Shown here: one piece after another, positions 11,750 through 22,121 of the stretch
How the letters are laid out: every line of letters starts with the position of its first letter
How positions within the stretch are numbered: the stretch's first letter is position 1
From: Mercurialis annua
Taxonomy: Eukaryota > Streptophyta > Magnoliopsida > Malpighiales > Euphorbiaceae
Length of the DNA: 64,000 bases
Reading direction: 5' to 3'
NCBI RefSeq assembly: GCF_937616625.2
Contig: NC_065571.1
Location: 32,201,879-32,265,878, forward strand
Position numbers and translations under genes: made by a program
The notes under the pieces: model-generated
Told to the model about the DNA's origin: nothing
Database searches by the model: none
The model's input: the letters and a program-made list of their open reading frames with translations, nothing else

Positions 11750-13456
11750 CCTTTTTTTCTATTTAGCGATATAAGCCAAACGTTTAACCTTTTTATAAAT
11801 TTAAGACGAACGTTTACAAACGTTACGAAACAAAACCAAACGTTTCCGCTTTTTAGCGATTTAAGCCAAAACGTTTGCAAATGTTACGAAACAAATCCAA
11901 ACGTTTCATCTTTTTAGTGATTTAAGACAAACGTTTACAAACGTTACAAAACAAAACCAAACGTTTCACCTTTTTAGCGTTTTAAGCAAAACGTTTATTA
12001 ACGTTACAAAACAAATCCAAACGTTTCACATTTTTAGAAATTTAAGCCAAACGTCTACAAACATTACCGAAAAAAACCAAACTTTTGAAACTTTACGAAA
12101 CAAAACCAAACGTTTCATATTTTTAGCGATTTAATCCAAACGTTTTTCAAACGTTACGAAACAAAGCTAAACGTTTCACCTTTTTAGTGATTTAAACCAA
12201 CCGTTTACAAAAGTTATGAAACAAAATTACGAAACAAATCCAAAGTTTCACCTTTTTAGATATTTAAGCCAAACGTTTACAAACGTTACGGAACAAATCC
12301 AAATGTTTCCCCATTTAAGCGATTTAAGCCAAACGTTTACAAACATTACGAAACAAATCCAAACGTTTCACCTTTTTAGCAATTTAAGCTAAACATTTAA
12401 TAGTCCATGCTTTTCACCTTTTTACAAATTAATCAAAACGTTTACTAACGTTACGCAACAAAACCAAACGTTTCAACTTTTTAGCAATTTAAGCCAAACA
12501 TTTACAAACATTACAAAATAAATCTAAAATTTTTACCCATTATAACGATTGAAGCCAAACGTTTACAAACGTAACAAAACAAATCCAAACGTTTCACCTT
12601 TTTTGCGATTGAAATCAAACGTTTACAAACGTTATGGAACAAATCAAAATGTTTCACCTTTTTAGCAATTTAAGCCAAACGTTTAGAAACAAATCCAAGC
12701 GTTTCACCAAACGTTTAAAAAGTTATGAAACAAATCCAAACGTTTCACCTTTTTAGCGATTTAAGTCAAACGTTTACAAATCCAAACGTTTCACCTTTTT
12801 ACCCATTTAAGCCAAACGTTTAGAAACATTACGGAACCAAACAAAACGTTTACAAAGGTTATAAAACAAAACCAAACGTTTCCCCTTTCTAGCGATTTAA
12901 GCCAAACGTTTACAAACTTTACGAAACAAATCCAAACAATTACAAACGTTATGAAACAAATCCAAGCGTTTCAACTTTTTAGAAATTTAAGCCAAACGTT
13001 TACAAACGTTATGAAACAAATCCAAACGTGTCACCTTTTAGAGAATTAAGCTAAACGTTTAAAACTTTACAAAACAAATCCAAACGTGTAAAATGTTATG
13101 AAACAAATCCAAACGTTTAAAACGTTACGAAACAAATCCAAACGTGAAAAGATGAAACAATTTGGGGAAACGTTTAAAAACGTTACGAAACAAAACCAAA
13201 CGTTTCTCATTTTTAGAGATTTAAGCCAAACGTTTTAAACGTTACGAAACGAAACCAAATGGTTAAAACGTTACGAAGAAATTCCAAATCCAAACGTTTA
13301 AAACATTACAAAACAAATCCAAACGTGAAAAGGTGAAACGATTTGGGGAAACGTTTACAAACGTTACGAAACAAAACCAAACGTTTCCCATTTTTAGCGA
13401 TTTAAGCCACACGTTTTAAACGTTACAAAAGAAAACCTAACATTTAAAACGTTACG
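11750..13456 (+). repeat. 60-bp satellite array, degenerate part
   Basis: Forward monomers with more shortening and deletion than elsewhere, for example 12225-12250, 12400-12425, 12690-12730 and 13060-13150. Half-length units are common. Its last 310 bp (13147-13456) are repeated directly after the plastid insert. Confidence 0.9.
13147..13456 (+). repeat. Segmental repeat R, copy 1 (left of the plastid insert)
   Basis: A 310-bp block starting AAAGATGAAACAATTTGGGG that contains two odd units in which a reverse-pattern piece (AAAAGGTGAAACG) is embedded in forward satellite. The same block follows the plastid insert at 13874-14182, an offset of 726, with roughly 4% difference by eye. A diverged third copy lies at about 14722-15028. 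Confidence 0.85.
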
Positions 13457-13873
13457 AGAGATCAGAAATTGTTGAAGAAAGAGCAAGATGTTTCTTTGTC
13501 CCTTCCAGGCGATCGGAAAATAAAGAAATAGTTAATATATTCAAGATAATAAGGTATTTATAAAATACCGTCTCAATTCATCCTATTTCACCAGATCCGG
13601 GATGTGATATGGTTCTGAAGGATGAAGCGGATATGGGGAGTTCCAATAAAATTTCTTTCTTGAACAAAAATCCATTTTTTAATTTATTTCATCTATTCCA
13701 TGATCGGAACGGGGCGGGGGGATACACGTTACACCGCGATTTTGAATCAGAAGAGAGATTTCAAGAAATGGCGGATCTATTCCTTCTATCAATAAACGAG
13801 CCGGATCTGGTGTATCATAAGGGATTTACCTTTTTTATTAGTTCCTACGGATTGGATCAAAAACAATTCTTGC
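13457..13873 (+). pseudogene. ycf2: Nuclear plastid DNA fragment: internal piece of ycf2, broken
   Basis: ycf2 encodes the very large plastid protein Ycf2, an FtsH-like component linked to inner-envelope protein import. Only an internal stretch of about 138 codons is present out of a gene of more than 2200. The frame starting at 13459 reads RSEIVEERARCFFVPSRRSE, then hits TAA at 13561-13563, then continues in the same frame with [50 protein letters not shown] and LDQKQFL. These segments are characteristic of Ycf2. As I recall the family, the stop replaces a CAA glutamine codon. There is no start codon, no real end, and satellite flanks on both sides, so this is a non-functional nuclear copy (NUPT). 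A methionine at 13609 opens 90 codons, but these are only the tail of the pseudogene running into satellite. Identification is by recall, not by search. Confidence 0.92.
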
Positions 13874-15028
13874 AAAGATGAAACAATTTGGGGAAAAGTT
13901 TAAAAACGTTACGAAACAAAACCAAACGTTTCTCATTTTTAGAGATTTAAGCCAAAGATTTTAAACATTACGAAACGAAACCAAACAGTTAAAACGTTAT
14001 GAAGAAATTCCAAATCCAAACGTTTAAAACATTACAAAACAAATCCAAACGTGAAAAGGTGAAACGATTTGGGGAAACGTCTACAAACGTTACGAAACAA
14101 AACCAAACGTTTCCCATTTTTAGCGATTTAAGCCACACGTTTTAAACGTTACAAAATAAAACCTAACGTTTAAAACGTTACGAAACAAATCCAAACGTTT
14201 TCCCATTTTAGCGATTGAAGCTTAACGTTTATAAACGTAACGAAACAAATCCAAATGTTTCACCTTTTTAGCAATTGAAGCCAAACGTTTACAAACGTTA
14301 CGAAACAAAAGCAAACGTGTCATCTTGTTAGCGATCTAAGCCAAACGTTTGAAACGTTACAAAACAAATCCAAACGTTTAACATTTTTAGCTATTTAAGC
14401 CAAACGTTTACAAACGTTACGTAACAAATCCAAACGTTTCACCTATTTAGCAATCTAAGCCAAACGTTTACAAACGTTACGAAACAAATCCAAGCGTTCC
14501 ACCTCTTTAGCAATTTAAGCCAAACGTTTACAAACGTTACAAAACAAAACCAAACGTTTCACATTTTTAGCGATTTAAGCCAAACGTTTACAAACGTTAC
14601 GAAAAAAATCTAAACTTTTCACCTTTTTAGCGATTTAGCCAAACATTTACAAACGTTACGAAACAAATCCAAACGTTTCCCCATTTTAGCGATTTAAGCC
14701 AAATGTTTAAAATGTCACGAAGCAAATCCAAACGTTTCCCATTTTTAGAGATTTAAGCCAAACGTTTTAAACGTTACGAAACGAAACCAAACGGTTAAAA
14801 CATTACGAAGCAAATCCAAATCCAAACGTTTAAAACATTACAAAACAAATCCAAACGTGAAAAGGTGAAACGATTTGGGGAAACGTTTACAAACGTTACG
14901 AAACAAAACCAAACGTTTCCCATTTTTAGCGATTTAAGCCACACGTTTTAAAAGTTACAAAAGAAAACCTATCGTTTAAAACGTTATGAAACAAATCCAA
15001 ACGTTACCCCATTTTAGCGATTGAAGCT
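13874..15028 (+). repeat. 60-bp satellite between the plastid fragment and the LTR element
   Basis: Forward satellite that opens with segmental repeat R copy 2 (13874-14182). Ordinary and shortened monomers follow, for example FTAGCC-type losses near 14635. It closes with R copy 3 (about 14722-15028), which is cut by the LTR element. The last five bases, AAGCT at 15024-15028, are the left target duplication. Confidence 0.9.
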
Positions 15029-15644
15029 TGTAATACCCCAACATATATAAGTATTTAATTGGACTATGTGTCCAGTTCTGATTCGCCAGGGTAGCGATAT
15101 CGGAAATAATTTCAAAGAAATCAAAGTAAATAAGTCTTTAGTAGGTCAGTCTGGAGAAAGTAATTATGCAGAATTTAGCATCATATTCCAATTCTAAAGT
15201 TGGAATTTTAATTAAAAGGAAAAATGTCAAGAAAAGTCCCAAGCTAGAGTTCAGGGACTAAAGTGGTACATTAACCAGTTAAGTCCCGAAAAGGGAAATT
15301 TTTTTGCCAAGGTCCGCGAAATGTTTTATAATATATGTGGTAAAAGTTTCGGGTCAATGAGAGGCCTTTTAAAATTTGGACGCGGATGCGTTTTGGGCTA
15401 AATTGCAGTTTCTGAAAAGTTCAAGGACCAAATTGTAAATTATCTAATTAAGCCTCGAGAATAGCAATTGGAAGATTGTTGACGGAAAGTAATAATCTTT
15501 TGTAAGTATTATTTATTTGAATATAAATAATACGTAAGTAATTGAGTTAAAATGAATATTAACCATTTGGTTAAAATAGAAAGTTTAAAAGAGAAATTGT
15601 TTAAGTTAAAGAAATAAAGGATTGAAGTGGCAAGTTAACCAGGA

Positions 15645-15661
15645 TATATATATATATATAA
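15645..15661 (+). promoter_or_regulatory. Candidate TATA box in the 5' LTR
   Basis: An ATATATATATATATAA run followed by CCTTTCCTTATTC. The 3' LTR has the matching, shorter run at 22738-22748. An AT-rich run in this part of an LTR is a plausible U3 core promoter, but the position of the transcription start is not visible. Confidence 0.45.
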
Positions 15662-16057
15662 CCTTTCCTTATTCATTAGGAAAGAAGAAAGGAATCTCCA
15701 AAAGAATGGAGAAATGTATCAGAGACTCGAAAATGTGACGATCGATTACGATACGTCGTGGTTTCGTCGTTTCTCGTCCAAATCGAGCGTTCTTTATATC
15801 GATTTGTTCAGAATTTAATTCTCTATCTACCACGAGCATCAAATCAAGGAAATTTGATGGTTTTTGATATTGAAATGATTGGATTAAGGTTATTTCGTTT
15901 TAACAAATTAAACGAATCGTAATCGCGTTCTATAATCGTTTTTAATGAAGTTTGAATTGGGATTTGTGTTATATGACGAAGAGGAATGTTGGAATGAATT
16001 AGGAGTATCAGAAAACGGCAAAAGCACTCGGAAAACGAATTTTCCGGGGGCTGAATT

Positions 16058-16153
16058 GGTGTGCAAACGCACACCGTAGTGTGCGGACGCACATAAGGTG
16101 TGCGAACGCACGCCTATGTGTGCGAACGCACGCCTATGTGTGCGAACGCACAC
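16058..16153 (+). repeat. Cluster of five short GC-rich stem-loops in the LTR
   Basis: Five near-copies of GTGTGCGAACGCACAC, each an inverted repeat with a 7-bp arm and a 2-base loop, at about 20-24 bp spacing. The 3' LTR has about three such units (23146-23200) and the minus-strand element has three to four (34437-34499). The loops vary while the arms stay complementary. Confidence 0.8.
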
Positions 16154-16960
16154 TGGGCCATGTGTATGACCGGGACCCATCAGTCGCTCGCACATCCAGC
16201 AATTGTACATGTTGGGTCATCTTACCCCGTTTCGACCTAGATTTCCGACTTCAAGTACGTCAGACATTAAAAGTTAACTACGGACCCTGAAAAAGAGAAA
16301 TTTGGATATCGAACATAACATGTTCTATTAGGGTTTCGAGATATATGGAATCTAAGTTTAAGAATCGATGAATAAGAGATATAACGAATATCTAGACTAA
16401 GTATTAGAATACTATTAAAATTAAGAATCGTATTTGAAATACGATTATATTAACCTAAGTTTATAACTTAGGGTTTTGATACAAAGTCTACGTTTATGAA
16501 TTAAACGTACAAGTAATTCGAATAAGTAACTGACTTATCGACGAGCTACTAGACCGACGAGCTGGAATAGCTAAAGGATGAAACGACGCATGGTGCTCGT
16601 GTTCATGGGATCTTTATAATAGTATTATTTGGAAAGCGGTCGCTGTGATTGTCAAATTTACTTTCGCGTATTATTATTATAAAAGTTATTTTCTTATATT
16701 ATGAATATTATTATTAAATACATCGTATCTATATAACTTGCTCCTATAGGATATTACTATGTTTGATTGATTCACTTGTATGAATGATGTTTTATTCGTT
16801 GCTTTAAACGCATGAACCTAGTATGTGATGCAAAGGAACTAATTATTTGTTGGGCGTCAATAGGCCGTATGATCACCAGTATTGAGTCAGTCTAAAGTGT
16901 CTGACTTTGTGATTAAGATTTAATATATTTATGCATGATATGATACGAATACGATAAGAG

Positions 16961-17097
16961 GGTAAACTCGGTTACGGTGTAACCTGAGCCCCGTATCTAG
17001 TGGGTTGGACCCACACTTTGAGATTCGATACGAGTGAGCACTCGGTTACGGTGTAACCTGGAGTACCTGTATCTAGTGAGTTGGACTTACACTTTTA
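16961..17097 (+). repeat. 73-bp duplication inside the 5' LTR
   Basis: Two adjacent copies of a segment containing CTCGGTTACGGTGTAACC, CCGTATCTAGTG and GTTGGAC, starting near 16967 and 17040. The 3' LTR carries the same pair plus an extra partial copy of the GTTGGAC part (23991-24140). Confidence 0.75.
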
Positions 17098-17579
17098 AAT
17101 TAAAAATGTATGTTGTTTACTTATATCATTAATTTACATATGTATTAAGCATATGATGTTATATTTTGATAATACCATTAGTAACTTGCAAACTCACTCA
17201 GTATTTTCCCAAATACTGACCCCTCACTCTGATGTTTGCAGGTAGAAGGAGTCAGATCAGACAAACCATCTCCATTGTGACAGAAGTCGTTGGACTTGCA
17301 CAAGTATGAATTCCTAGAGCTGTAGTAGTCAGTAGGCGTCAATAGAAGACATTGTGAAGTGGTTATAAATAACTTATTTTCACTGTAAACTCTGATATGA
17401 CATTTTAATATCTATAAATGTATTATCTAAAAGAGTTTTTCTGAAAATGTTTTGTATATAATATTATACTTTTAAATGCGAAAAATTATTAGTGGTTTTA
17501 GGCTTGCTACGGGTTTCAGAGCTACCACTCCCATTCTCTAGCGCCGGTCTCGGCTCAATAATTTGGGTCGTGACAATTG

Positions 17580-17592
17580 TGGTATCAGAGCA
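17580..17592 (+). promoter_or_regulatory. Primer binding site (initiator Met-tRNA type)
   Basis: TGGTATCAGAGCA begins four bases after the 5' LTR end. TGGTATCAGAGC is the standard plant retrotransposon site complementary to the 3' end of initiator methionine tRNA, where minus-strand synthesis is primed. Confidence 0.92.
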
Positions 17593-17840
17593 GTTGGTCC
17601 AGTTACCTCTGCTAAGATGCGTTTGTCGGTTAAGTAATCTAGGAACTACTACAGCAATAGAGTTGAGCTTTATGTGATCCCAGTCGTCTACGTAAAATGT
17701 TTTGTGATAAGTATAATAGATTGACTTGCGAAATGTTTGTTTGCTTTTCGTGACACGTATATACGGGATATATACGTATTATTTTGTTTTCGATAAGATG
17801 TGCTTGTATGATATGAGATTGATTTGTGTGAGTTGAATCA

Positions 17841-18000
17841 GATACATCGGTTGGCTTCGCTATCGATGTCAGGCGTATAAGGTACATCAGTTGGCTTCGC
17901 TATCGATGTCAGGCATATAGGGTACATCGGTTGGCTTCGCTATCGAAGTCAGGCATATAGAGTACATCGGTTGGCTTTGCTATCGATGTCAGACAAATGA
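17841..18000 (+). repeat. Four tandem 40-bp repeats in the leader of the element
   Basis: Four consecutive copies start at 17841, 17881, 17921 and 17961, with the core TACATCGGTTGGCTTCGCTA followed by TCGATGTCAGGC. They differ at one to four positions each. They lie between the primer binding site and the short open frame at 18109. The minus-strand relative lacks them in the equivalent interval (32640-32860). Confidence 0.9.
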
Positions 18001-18108
18001 GATTACGTATGATAGTTATGAAATGAAAAATCATGAATAGAATATATTGATATGATTGCTATTTGATGATATATATGTATGTGTGTTTAGCATTAGATAA
18101 CGTGAGAA

Positions 18109-18468
18109 ATGTTATTGGATTCGATCGATCGAAATTTCAGAAAGAGTATGAAGAAGAAATGCAAAGTTCCAGAAGTGGAAGAACTTGCTAGACACAGAGT
18201 TAAAGGTCTAGAGAACTTACAGAACATGAATTTTATAACTTTTAAAAGTTATTTGTTTAACGATTTTGAAAGCATAATTGTCCCTAGACCCGATACAGAA
18301 ATACATGATCGCCACGACATTGATAGAAATGCATCACTACATACATCAATACATGCATTAATAGGACATGCATCACATGCATTATGTTCAGACGAAGAGG
18401 TGAGATGTGGAAACTCTTTGGGGATGAGAGACGTCATCACCCTAGTGCATAATTTTGCTAAGATTTAA
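18109..18468 (+). CDS. Short open frame (119 codons) in the element, unknown product
   Basis: It starts with ATG about 530 bp after the primer binding site, where gag would begin in a complete Ty3/gypsy element. The product is basic at its N-terminus (RKSMKKKCK) and then carries FKSYLF, IIVPRPDTEIHD and a histidine-rich stretch (LHTSIHALIGHASHAL). It has no Gag capsid or CCHC signature that I can recognise, and no signal peptide or membrane segment. The relative at 32263-32574 keeps most of the same frame, including SIIVPRPD, SLH.SIH.LIGHAS and CSDEEVRCGNSLGMRDVIT. There, one length difference is a multiple of three, but the start region has an in-frame TAG. It could be a Gag remnant, an element-specific small protein, or chance. 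A functional product is not established. Confidence 0.3.
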   Translation: MLLDSIDRNFRKSMKKKCKVPEVEELARHRVKGLENLQNMNFITFKSYLFNDFESIIVPRPDTEIHDRHDIDRNASLHTSIHALIGHASHALCSDEEVRCGNSLGMRDVITLVHNFAKI

Positions 18469-21400
18469 ATGCAATTTTCAAATGATTCGTTTTATTTGAA
18501 AGAGTTTTCAAGAGTTTTGTTTTTAGTGTACGTATACCTAGACCAGAACTCTGTGACGGAAGTGAAGTTCTCGCGAGCAAGCTGCGGTCAAGGCTACGAG
18601 GCGAATGAATACGTATAACTGTGAGAACATCTTATTTATGCCTCTAGTTAATGAACTTAGCCCTAATTAAATAGACTAGTATACGGCTAAAATAGTAGAG
18701 ATGCTCGAATAGTAAAGCATATCCGATTAATAACGTATAGAATATGTATGTTATGTTTTAATACTCTTGATGTTTGATTAAGTCCATGTGAGCGGAATGC
18801 TCGCAAGACTTAAGTTACGATATGTAATCAAAGAAATCTAGGGGACACCGATTTTCTTGAATCCAGTCAACATAGATGCTTATTGCTACGATTGTAATAT
18901 GCGTATAACATATACAATGCGAGTATAAATTTTGATAATTTGCTAAGTCTACGATGAGTCAGAACACTCGGAAGACTAGCAATAAGAAATGTAATCATAT
19001 AAGGCCAAAAGGAAGGAGATGTTCCTAAAGTCCAACTTACGTGGAAAGCGGTTAGTTGTGATGATTAGTAGGTGTTATATTTTAAGGAAGTTATCAGTAT
19101 TCCTTTATATAAACGCTATACTATGAACAAAGAATTGCGCGAACACGCGCCGTTACACAGCAAGTGTATGAGGCGTGAGAAGAAGATCGAGGTAACAGAA
19201 GCGAATGCAACCTAGTCCATTTGACCAGTAAAGGCCAAAAACGAGATGAAGATCAATGGAAACCTAGCAAGATAAGGTGGGAATATACAGGCATTGGGAG
19301 TGCCGCAGTAATCCAACGTCATTATGAATCAGTTAGCCGTAAAAGCAACTGATATAAGAAATTGTGTACCAATAATAGGACGATGGATACAAAGACAATA
19401 TTAACGTGAAGAAAGGAACACCAATAAAGGTTTGATAGTGATATACGAAGTTAAGACTAAAGGAGTTTGACGGATCAAGCGGTATGCTAAATCCTCTAAG
19501 AGAAGTAAAATAAAATGTTCGTATACACCGAGCGAATGAAGGACAAATAGTATTGTTGATTAAGATGTGATGGAAGGTTTAAACCCATGATTAGTTTGAC
19601 AAGAAATTAGAGTAGTGATAGATCAGATACCATGAATTAAGTTTGTGACCCGACTTGGGGAATTCTTTCTACCATTAGTTCCGGTTAAGGATAATCGGGA
19701 AAGATCAAGATACTTAGATCAGAAGATATGACGAAAATGAATAATTGAAGTATACAATAAGAAAGATCGAGAGATGAACGACAAGAACTGCACTCGATGG
19801 ACTAAGAGTCGAAATTTCCATCTCAAGGTTTCGATTATAAAGCGAAATAGTAGGCTGAAAAAGGTACAAATGTAATGGATGCTTGTGAAGTGCTAAACCT
19901 TAGACTTCAAGTTAGATCAAATAAAGAGTAATGTGATCGATATAGAAGACTGATTATGATCCTTAAAGGATTAAGATGTGTCAGACACGATCAAACTTGT
20001 TTGATATATTCCCAGAAAAAGATATTCAGGAAGAGAACTTCGGGAAAGAAGAGTATCAGACGAGTCCGATGTCGAGAAGTACCGGAGTGATATATTTCTG
20101 ATTCAGTGTACGGAAATATCGCAATTTGAGTGAGGGTACAGATATAGCCAATGGTCAGGCATAAGTGGCTTTGAATCAAGTTGGGAAGCAAATGTGCTCC
20201 TTTTCATGAGGAATGCTACCAGTGGGACTGTATTCCACTGACTTTCTACGTATGGTCGAGGGAATGCCAAAGGTACATGACTGTATGATAAAGTAATCAG
20301 AGTTAACGAAAGTACGGATAACCTGCGTATGACGCAATGAACTCGATAAGAATGATCAAAGAAAAAGGAAAAGAGAAAAGTCATGTAAAGAGTTTACAAG
20401 GAGATTAGAGAAATGGAAATCTATGTAGTCGCAGACATATAGAAACAAAGAAAGAGGAAGAGGAAAGGGACATATGATCGAATCCACTGACATTTAAGAT
20501 GTCAGTAAAGGTACAATAGTACAATATGTAGGTAATCGAGAGTGCACTACGTCGATAATTCAGGCAAAAAGGGACTACTACCCATTGTTTAATTGGTGAT
20601 CGACGTTCAGAGTGCTGAAACAAGAAATATCATCATAGGATCGGCTTCACAAATGGCCACGATGACAGTACGAATATGATAAAACGATACGTATGCAATT
20701 GAGAACGTACCATATCGGAAAGTTTAGACAAAGAAGGCCACAACTCTCTATAATGATCGATGTTGTGGATATTAAAAGCAAGTAATCCACAATATACAAG
20801 ATGCACTAAGGAGGAATACAAAGAATGCAATAAAACATAATTAAGAGACACGATAAGAGCATGAACAGGAAACGCAAGAAAAATACCATAAGATCATAGC
20901 ATTTAGACTATGAATCCTATTGGTTGATAAAGGACAAGGAGTCAAAGAAAAATTACAAAGAAGTACATTTACAATATGGATAAAGATAGAAATAACAAGT
21001 GGAATAGCAAGATCGTGGATAGTAATGGGAAGTAAGCTTAACACTACATGGTAATAAAGAGGAATGACTTGGAAGCTAAGAGCCAAACTAAGATTGAGAA
21101 TTGGAAAAAGATACAGCTAAGAAAGAGTTGGATTATGGCGATAAATACAAAAAGCATTTTTGGATGTCAAGAAGAAAACAGAGAAAAGAAAAGCGTAAAT
21201 GAAACGAGAGAGGATGATGAATAGAAAGATTAAACATGAAGCAATAAACGACATTATCAGAGGACATTCTGATGTAAGTAAATAGTTGGAAGAGGATTAA
21301 GATCCTCATTGGTCACACGCTGTCTTATTAAAATAAGAAGCCAGCGACCAATATGAAAATCCTATCTGATTGAAAATCAGATTGATGAAATAGATTGGTG

Positions 21401-22111
21401 TAAAGTAAGAAGGAACAAGAAGTTTCAAGAATAGCGCGTTACGCCAAAGGAAAGGAAGTAGGTCAATAAACATATGAGATACGTATTGACACAAGAAGTT
21501 AGGCAAGTAAATCCTACAAGGAAGATAAATAAAGACCTTATAAGGATACGTCATGAAGATTCACCTCATGGAAGAATCTTCATACGAAAAGAGAAGTAGC
21601 GAGACAAAAGAGGATAGCGAACAAAGGAATAAGTTCCTAGCACTACGATGAATAACAATCAGACGACAGCAACATTAAAACAAAAGGAACTACGTAAGTA
21701 GAGAAGCATGAGTTAATTGAGTATTCACATCACCCAACAAGGAATGATGATAGGATCAGGCGTATTGAATAAAAGTAAAGGATCAAGAACAAAGAATCGT
21801 AAGTACAGATAAATACGACTAATGTCGTCATAAAAAAGAAATATCGAGTGACAAGGATTATCGTCCTTAGTGATAAAGTATCGCTAGAATGAATTATCTT
21901 AGATATCAGTAAGGAACTGAAAGTTCAAAGAGAAGAAATCAAAAGTAAGGTTGTGAGTGATAACTGACATCAAAGTGCAAAAAAGTACAGGAATTGGAAT
22001 GACGATTTCTTGCGCTGACTAGTGATAAAAGACGAATATGGTATCCCTACTAGATGTAAAAGGGATTAAGGTAAGAAAAATATATGAAAATTCGAGGACG
22101 AATTTTTATAT
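18469..22111 (+). other. Internal non-coding region of the LTR element
   Basis: 3.6 kb with stops in all frames and a strongly purine-rich plus strand (many AGAAGA/GGAAAG runs). The minus-strand open frames of 66-93 codons at 20.0-21.6 kb lie opposite this skew and look like chance. I searched by eye for reverse transcriptase (YxDD), integrase and chromodomain signatures and recognised none. The last part leads into TTCGAGGACGAA and the polypurine tract. Confidence 0.7.
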
Positions 22112-22121
22112 GGGGGAAGAA
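22112..22121 (+). promoter_or_regulatory. Polypurine tract
   Basis: GGGGGAAGAA abuts the TGTAATACC start of the 3' LTR. This is where plus-strand DNA synthesis is primed in LTR elements. Confidence 0.9.

Larger units (their letters stand above)
15029..17575 (+). repeat. 5' LTR (2547 bp)
   Basis: Starts TGTAATACCCC and ends GGTCGTGACA. It contains a TATA-like run at 15645-15661, a likely U3 promoter element; a cluster of five short GC-rich inverted repeats at 16058-16153; and a partial direct duplication of about 73 bp built around CTCGGTTACGGTGTAACC at 16961-17097. No coding sequence is seen in it; short open frames here are chance. Confidence 0.93.

Noticed and set aside
13609..13881. A 90-codon gene starting at a methionine in the plastid fragment
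   Set aside because: It is the downstream half of a ycf2 fragment after an in-frame stop, and its last codons are satellite.
1..15028. CRISPR-like array: regular short repeats with variable parts
   Set aside because: There are no constant repeats with unique spacers. The whole 60-bp unit varies and is one satellite, in a plant context.
15844..16290. Short open frames over the stem-loop cluster in the LTR
   Set aside because: GC-rich repeats give chance frames on both strands with no family resemblance; equivalent frames in the 3' LTR (22958-23297) and 34284-34660 differ in length and reading.
19991..21554. Series of minus-strand open frames (66-93 codons) inside the LTR element, some hydrophobic
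   Set aside because: The opposite strand is purine-rich, so the minus strand encodes pyrimidine-rich, hydrophobic-looking codons by composition. There is no shared motif, and they are not contiguous.
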